Source: Antedon mediterranea (Eukaryota; Echinodermata; Crinoidea; Comatulida; Antedonidae). Taken from it: a DNA stretch of 60,000 bases. The position numbers were made by a program, and so were the translations under genes. The notes beneath the pieces are model-generated. The model ran no database searches, was not told where the DNA came from, and saw only the letters and a program-made list of their open reading frames with translations. The stretch covers positions 26,086,288 to 26,146,287 of the forward strand of contig NC_092676.1 of NCBI RefSeq assembly GCF_964355755.1, written 5' to 3'. Of this stretch, positions 57,723 through 60,000 are shown piece after piece. Each line of letters begins with the position of its first letter. The stretch's first letter is position 1.

Positions 57723-58150
57723 TTAGAAACTTAAAATCACAAATGTAAATCCGAACGAAAACTACATTCCAAACTTAATAATAATACTCTAGGCTAGGCC
57801 TATTGATTCGAACCATGTGTGTGAGTAGGTTGAATTCCGCGAACAAACAAAATCACTCTTCTGGTTACTAAACTATCGAGAAATGGGCATGAATTTAATT
57901 TCCTAAAATCCAAATTGTTTCGTAGTAACTTCTGCTGCGACTGTCAAACGATGTTTTCGTTAAAATGTTGATAAAGATCGTGCTACATAATATATTTCGA
58001 AGCCTGTTTGTCAATCGTCAGCGCAAGTCCACACCGATAGGCTGCCTGAAAGAAGGGGGAAATAATACGTACGAGCAGGTTTCATTTTCTTTTTCTGGTG
58101 GCGGCATCGTTTAAGTCTGTACTCAATTTACAATTTCGTTGGTGGCGCAC
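57723..58150 (-). promoter_or_regulatory. AHR 5' UTR and promoter region
   Basis: Directly upstream of the AHR start, richer in CpG than most of the window (CGAACGAAAAC, CAATCGTCAGCG, GGCGGCATCG). No TATA box at a convincing distance and no clear initiator; a dispersed CpG-type start is likely. The exact transcription start is not visible. Confidence 0.4.
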
Positions 58151-59743
58151 TCAAATTAATTTGTTTCAAGAAGGAACATATTCAATTATTTCATAAATTC
58201 ATTCATAATTTCTTTCGTTGTGGTGGTTGTTTTGGGCCACGAATATTTTTAAAATTTCAAATCTCCTACAGTATAGTTATTTTTATATTTTCTTATATTA
58301 CTTTGTTCATATATTTGATTCACAAGATTTAAACAACATTTTTCATTTCCATCAATTTTCACAAATATTTTATTTTAATGTCTATAATTTTATGTAAAAA
58401 AAAGTAGAATACAGATTTATAACAGATTTTCAGCTGATATAGAAATAACAAAATTAATTGAGCAATTTTTACCCATGCTGTCTAACCTCTAAGTATGAAG
58501 CTTGGATAATAGCAGTTATAAGAAATGTTTGATACTACGAAAAAAAGAATTGAACCCAGGTCATCGGGATTGAAAGGCAAGAGTGTTAACCCACACTTTT
58601 AGTGCCACATTCTTTAGACACATAGGCTTACTATATATTTTTTTACAATCATAACATTCTTAATTTGTAAATCTATTCCTAAACATTAATATTACACTTT
58701 TATTGGACACGGATTTAATTAAGTATATACAGTATTTTTAGTGTACTAGTTTTAAAATTACTGTATTATATATATTTTCATATACTGTATTCTGATTTCT
58801 TTGTATTGCATTAGACCTATTAGTGACTATCATATTAATAGTTTAATATAATACTGAATTCATGGTACAAAGATTAGTAACTTAAGTACTCAACCACTGC
58901 TTGTACTCAATCATTTTATAATCAAGTCTGTAGTATGGATTTTAACAGGGGGACAACAAATGGGGAAAAATTGTTTCGAGTCTGAGCTATGCTATTTTAG
59001 GACTATTCACCCCTGGATACAGGCTTAATTAAAATTATTCCGCTTTAATTAGAATCGAATGGCTCGAAAATGTTTGTAACAGATAGACTCCCACAAACAT
59101 AGCCGGCCTAAAGCATAACATTTCAACAATAACTTTTTCAATCTTTTAGCTTTCATAATCAAAATCTTAATACCAAATTATTATGCAAATATTTACATCA
59201 TAGAATTTTAAGGAATACCATTAAATATTTGTATACTTTACACCCAATTGTACATTTTTAATATTTTATTTTAATGTTTCCTAATCTAAACAGTTTAATT
59301 TTATATTAGTATTTTTTAATTGAACGTTTTTTCCAACTTCACAAGGTGAATGTTGTGTGATATTCAATGCACGTTTTTTTTAAAAAGGTTGTTAATTTGG
59401 AGTATTCGATTCGGAAACCATAGTATTTTTTTTCAATGTTGGTAAACACAACCTTTTTCCAAACTATCTTATTAACTAAATACAGAAAACTAGTCCCATT
59501 TGAATACATCAATTGCTGCCTAATATTCCAGGATCAACTGCAAGGAACCTAGGCTAAGGAGAGGGTAACAACCACAGTGGCAAATTATTTCCAATAAGTT
59601 GTGTGCAAAATGGGAATTTTTTAATGATTTTTTTATGTGGAATCACCAAAATCACCCTAAACCCCTTTTAAATGAATCTAAAAGCGATAGTATGTATTTG
59701 TATGTGCAGGCACGGCAAAATGTGAATGTCTTCAAACAATGTC
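58151..59743. other. Intergenic region between katanin and AHR, with katanin 3' UTR
   Basis: AT-rich. The part below 59744 should hold the katanin 3' UTR; a candidate minus-strand AATAAA lies near 59267. A tRNA-like SINE head (box B GGTTCAATTC on the minus strand, about 58548-58600) is present. No other gene. Confidence 0.5.
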
Positions 59744-59965
<222 letters not shown>

Positions 59966-60000
59966 TCATTAATTTATATTTACATTACATTTCGAGTCAT

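Overview
The window is animal nuclear DNA: AT-rich, with one gene split into many exons over about 54 kb, canonical GT-AG introns, and introns crowded with short repeats (SINEs, MITEs, a Helitron-like array, minisatellites). The protein is bilaterian. The non-vertebrate-like gene structure and a chimeric 5S/tRNA SINE make a marine invertebrate likely, perhaps an echinoderm. I could not establish the species from sequence alone.

The main gene is an aryl hydrocarbon receptor (AHR) on the minus strand. I joined 15 coding exons in frame from the start at 57722 down to the stop at 3325, giving a model of 1442 residues. In order: N-terminal basic tip (exon 1, 57658-57722); bHLH (exon 2, 51141-51325); linker (exon 3, 27044-27234); PAS-A (exons 4-6, 20850-20939, 14886-15033, 13141-13214); PAS-B and PAC (exons 7-10, 12475-12686, 10784-10890, 9729-9870, 9230-9342); a Pro/Gly-rich exon (8322-8719); a 2.4-kb exon coding an Asn/Gln-rich tail with nine 16-17-residue repeats (4080-6452); and three small C-terminal exons (3789-3875, 3517-3588, 3325-3396). 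All phases fit. The DNA-binding and PAS parts are conserved; the tail is far longer than in vertebrates (human AHR is 848 residues).

The right edge (59744-59942, minus) holds the last coding exon of a katanin p60-type AAA ATPase (KATNA1/KATNAL1 group). Its stop lies about 2 kb upstream of the AHR start, so the two genes are in tandem. Positions 1-3324 hold the AHR 3' UTR and/or downstream flank.

Introns carry most of the repeats. Intron 11 holds a 1.6-kb hAT-like element with matching flanks. Introns 1, 2, 5, 8 and 9 hold copies of a ~150-bp MITE. Intron 3 holds three head-to-tail 1.5-kb Helitron-like units (22309-26865) ending 178 bp from exon 3. Intron 2 (23.9 kb) holds a tRNA-like gene (+, 32178-32249), a 17/19-bp minisatellite, a 60-bp minisatellite interrupted by a 5S-tRNA SINE, several foldback/TIR elements, triplicated 150-bp repeats and a 0.68-kb polypurine tract. 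Intron 1 holds a piggyBac-like element, MITEs and a SINE.

I found no new multi-gene system. The observations most worth following are the unusual AHR tail and altered ligand pocket, the tandem Helitron-like array, the 5S-tRNA SINE nested in a minisatellite, and a tRNA with an unusual ATC anticodon. All family calls are from reading the sequence; no database search was possible.
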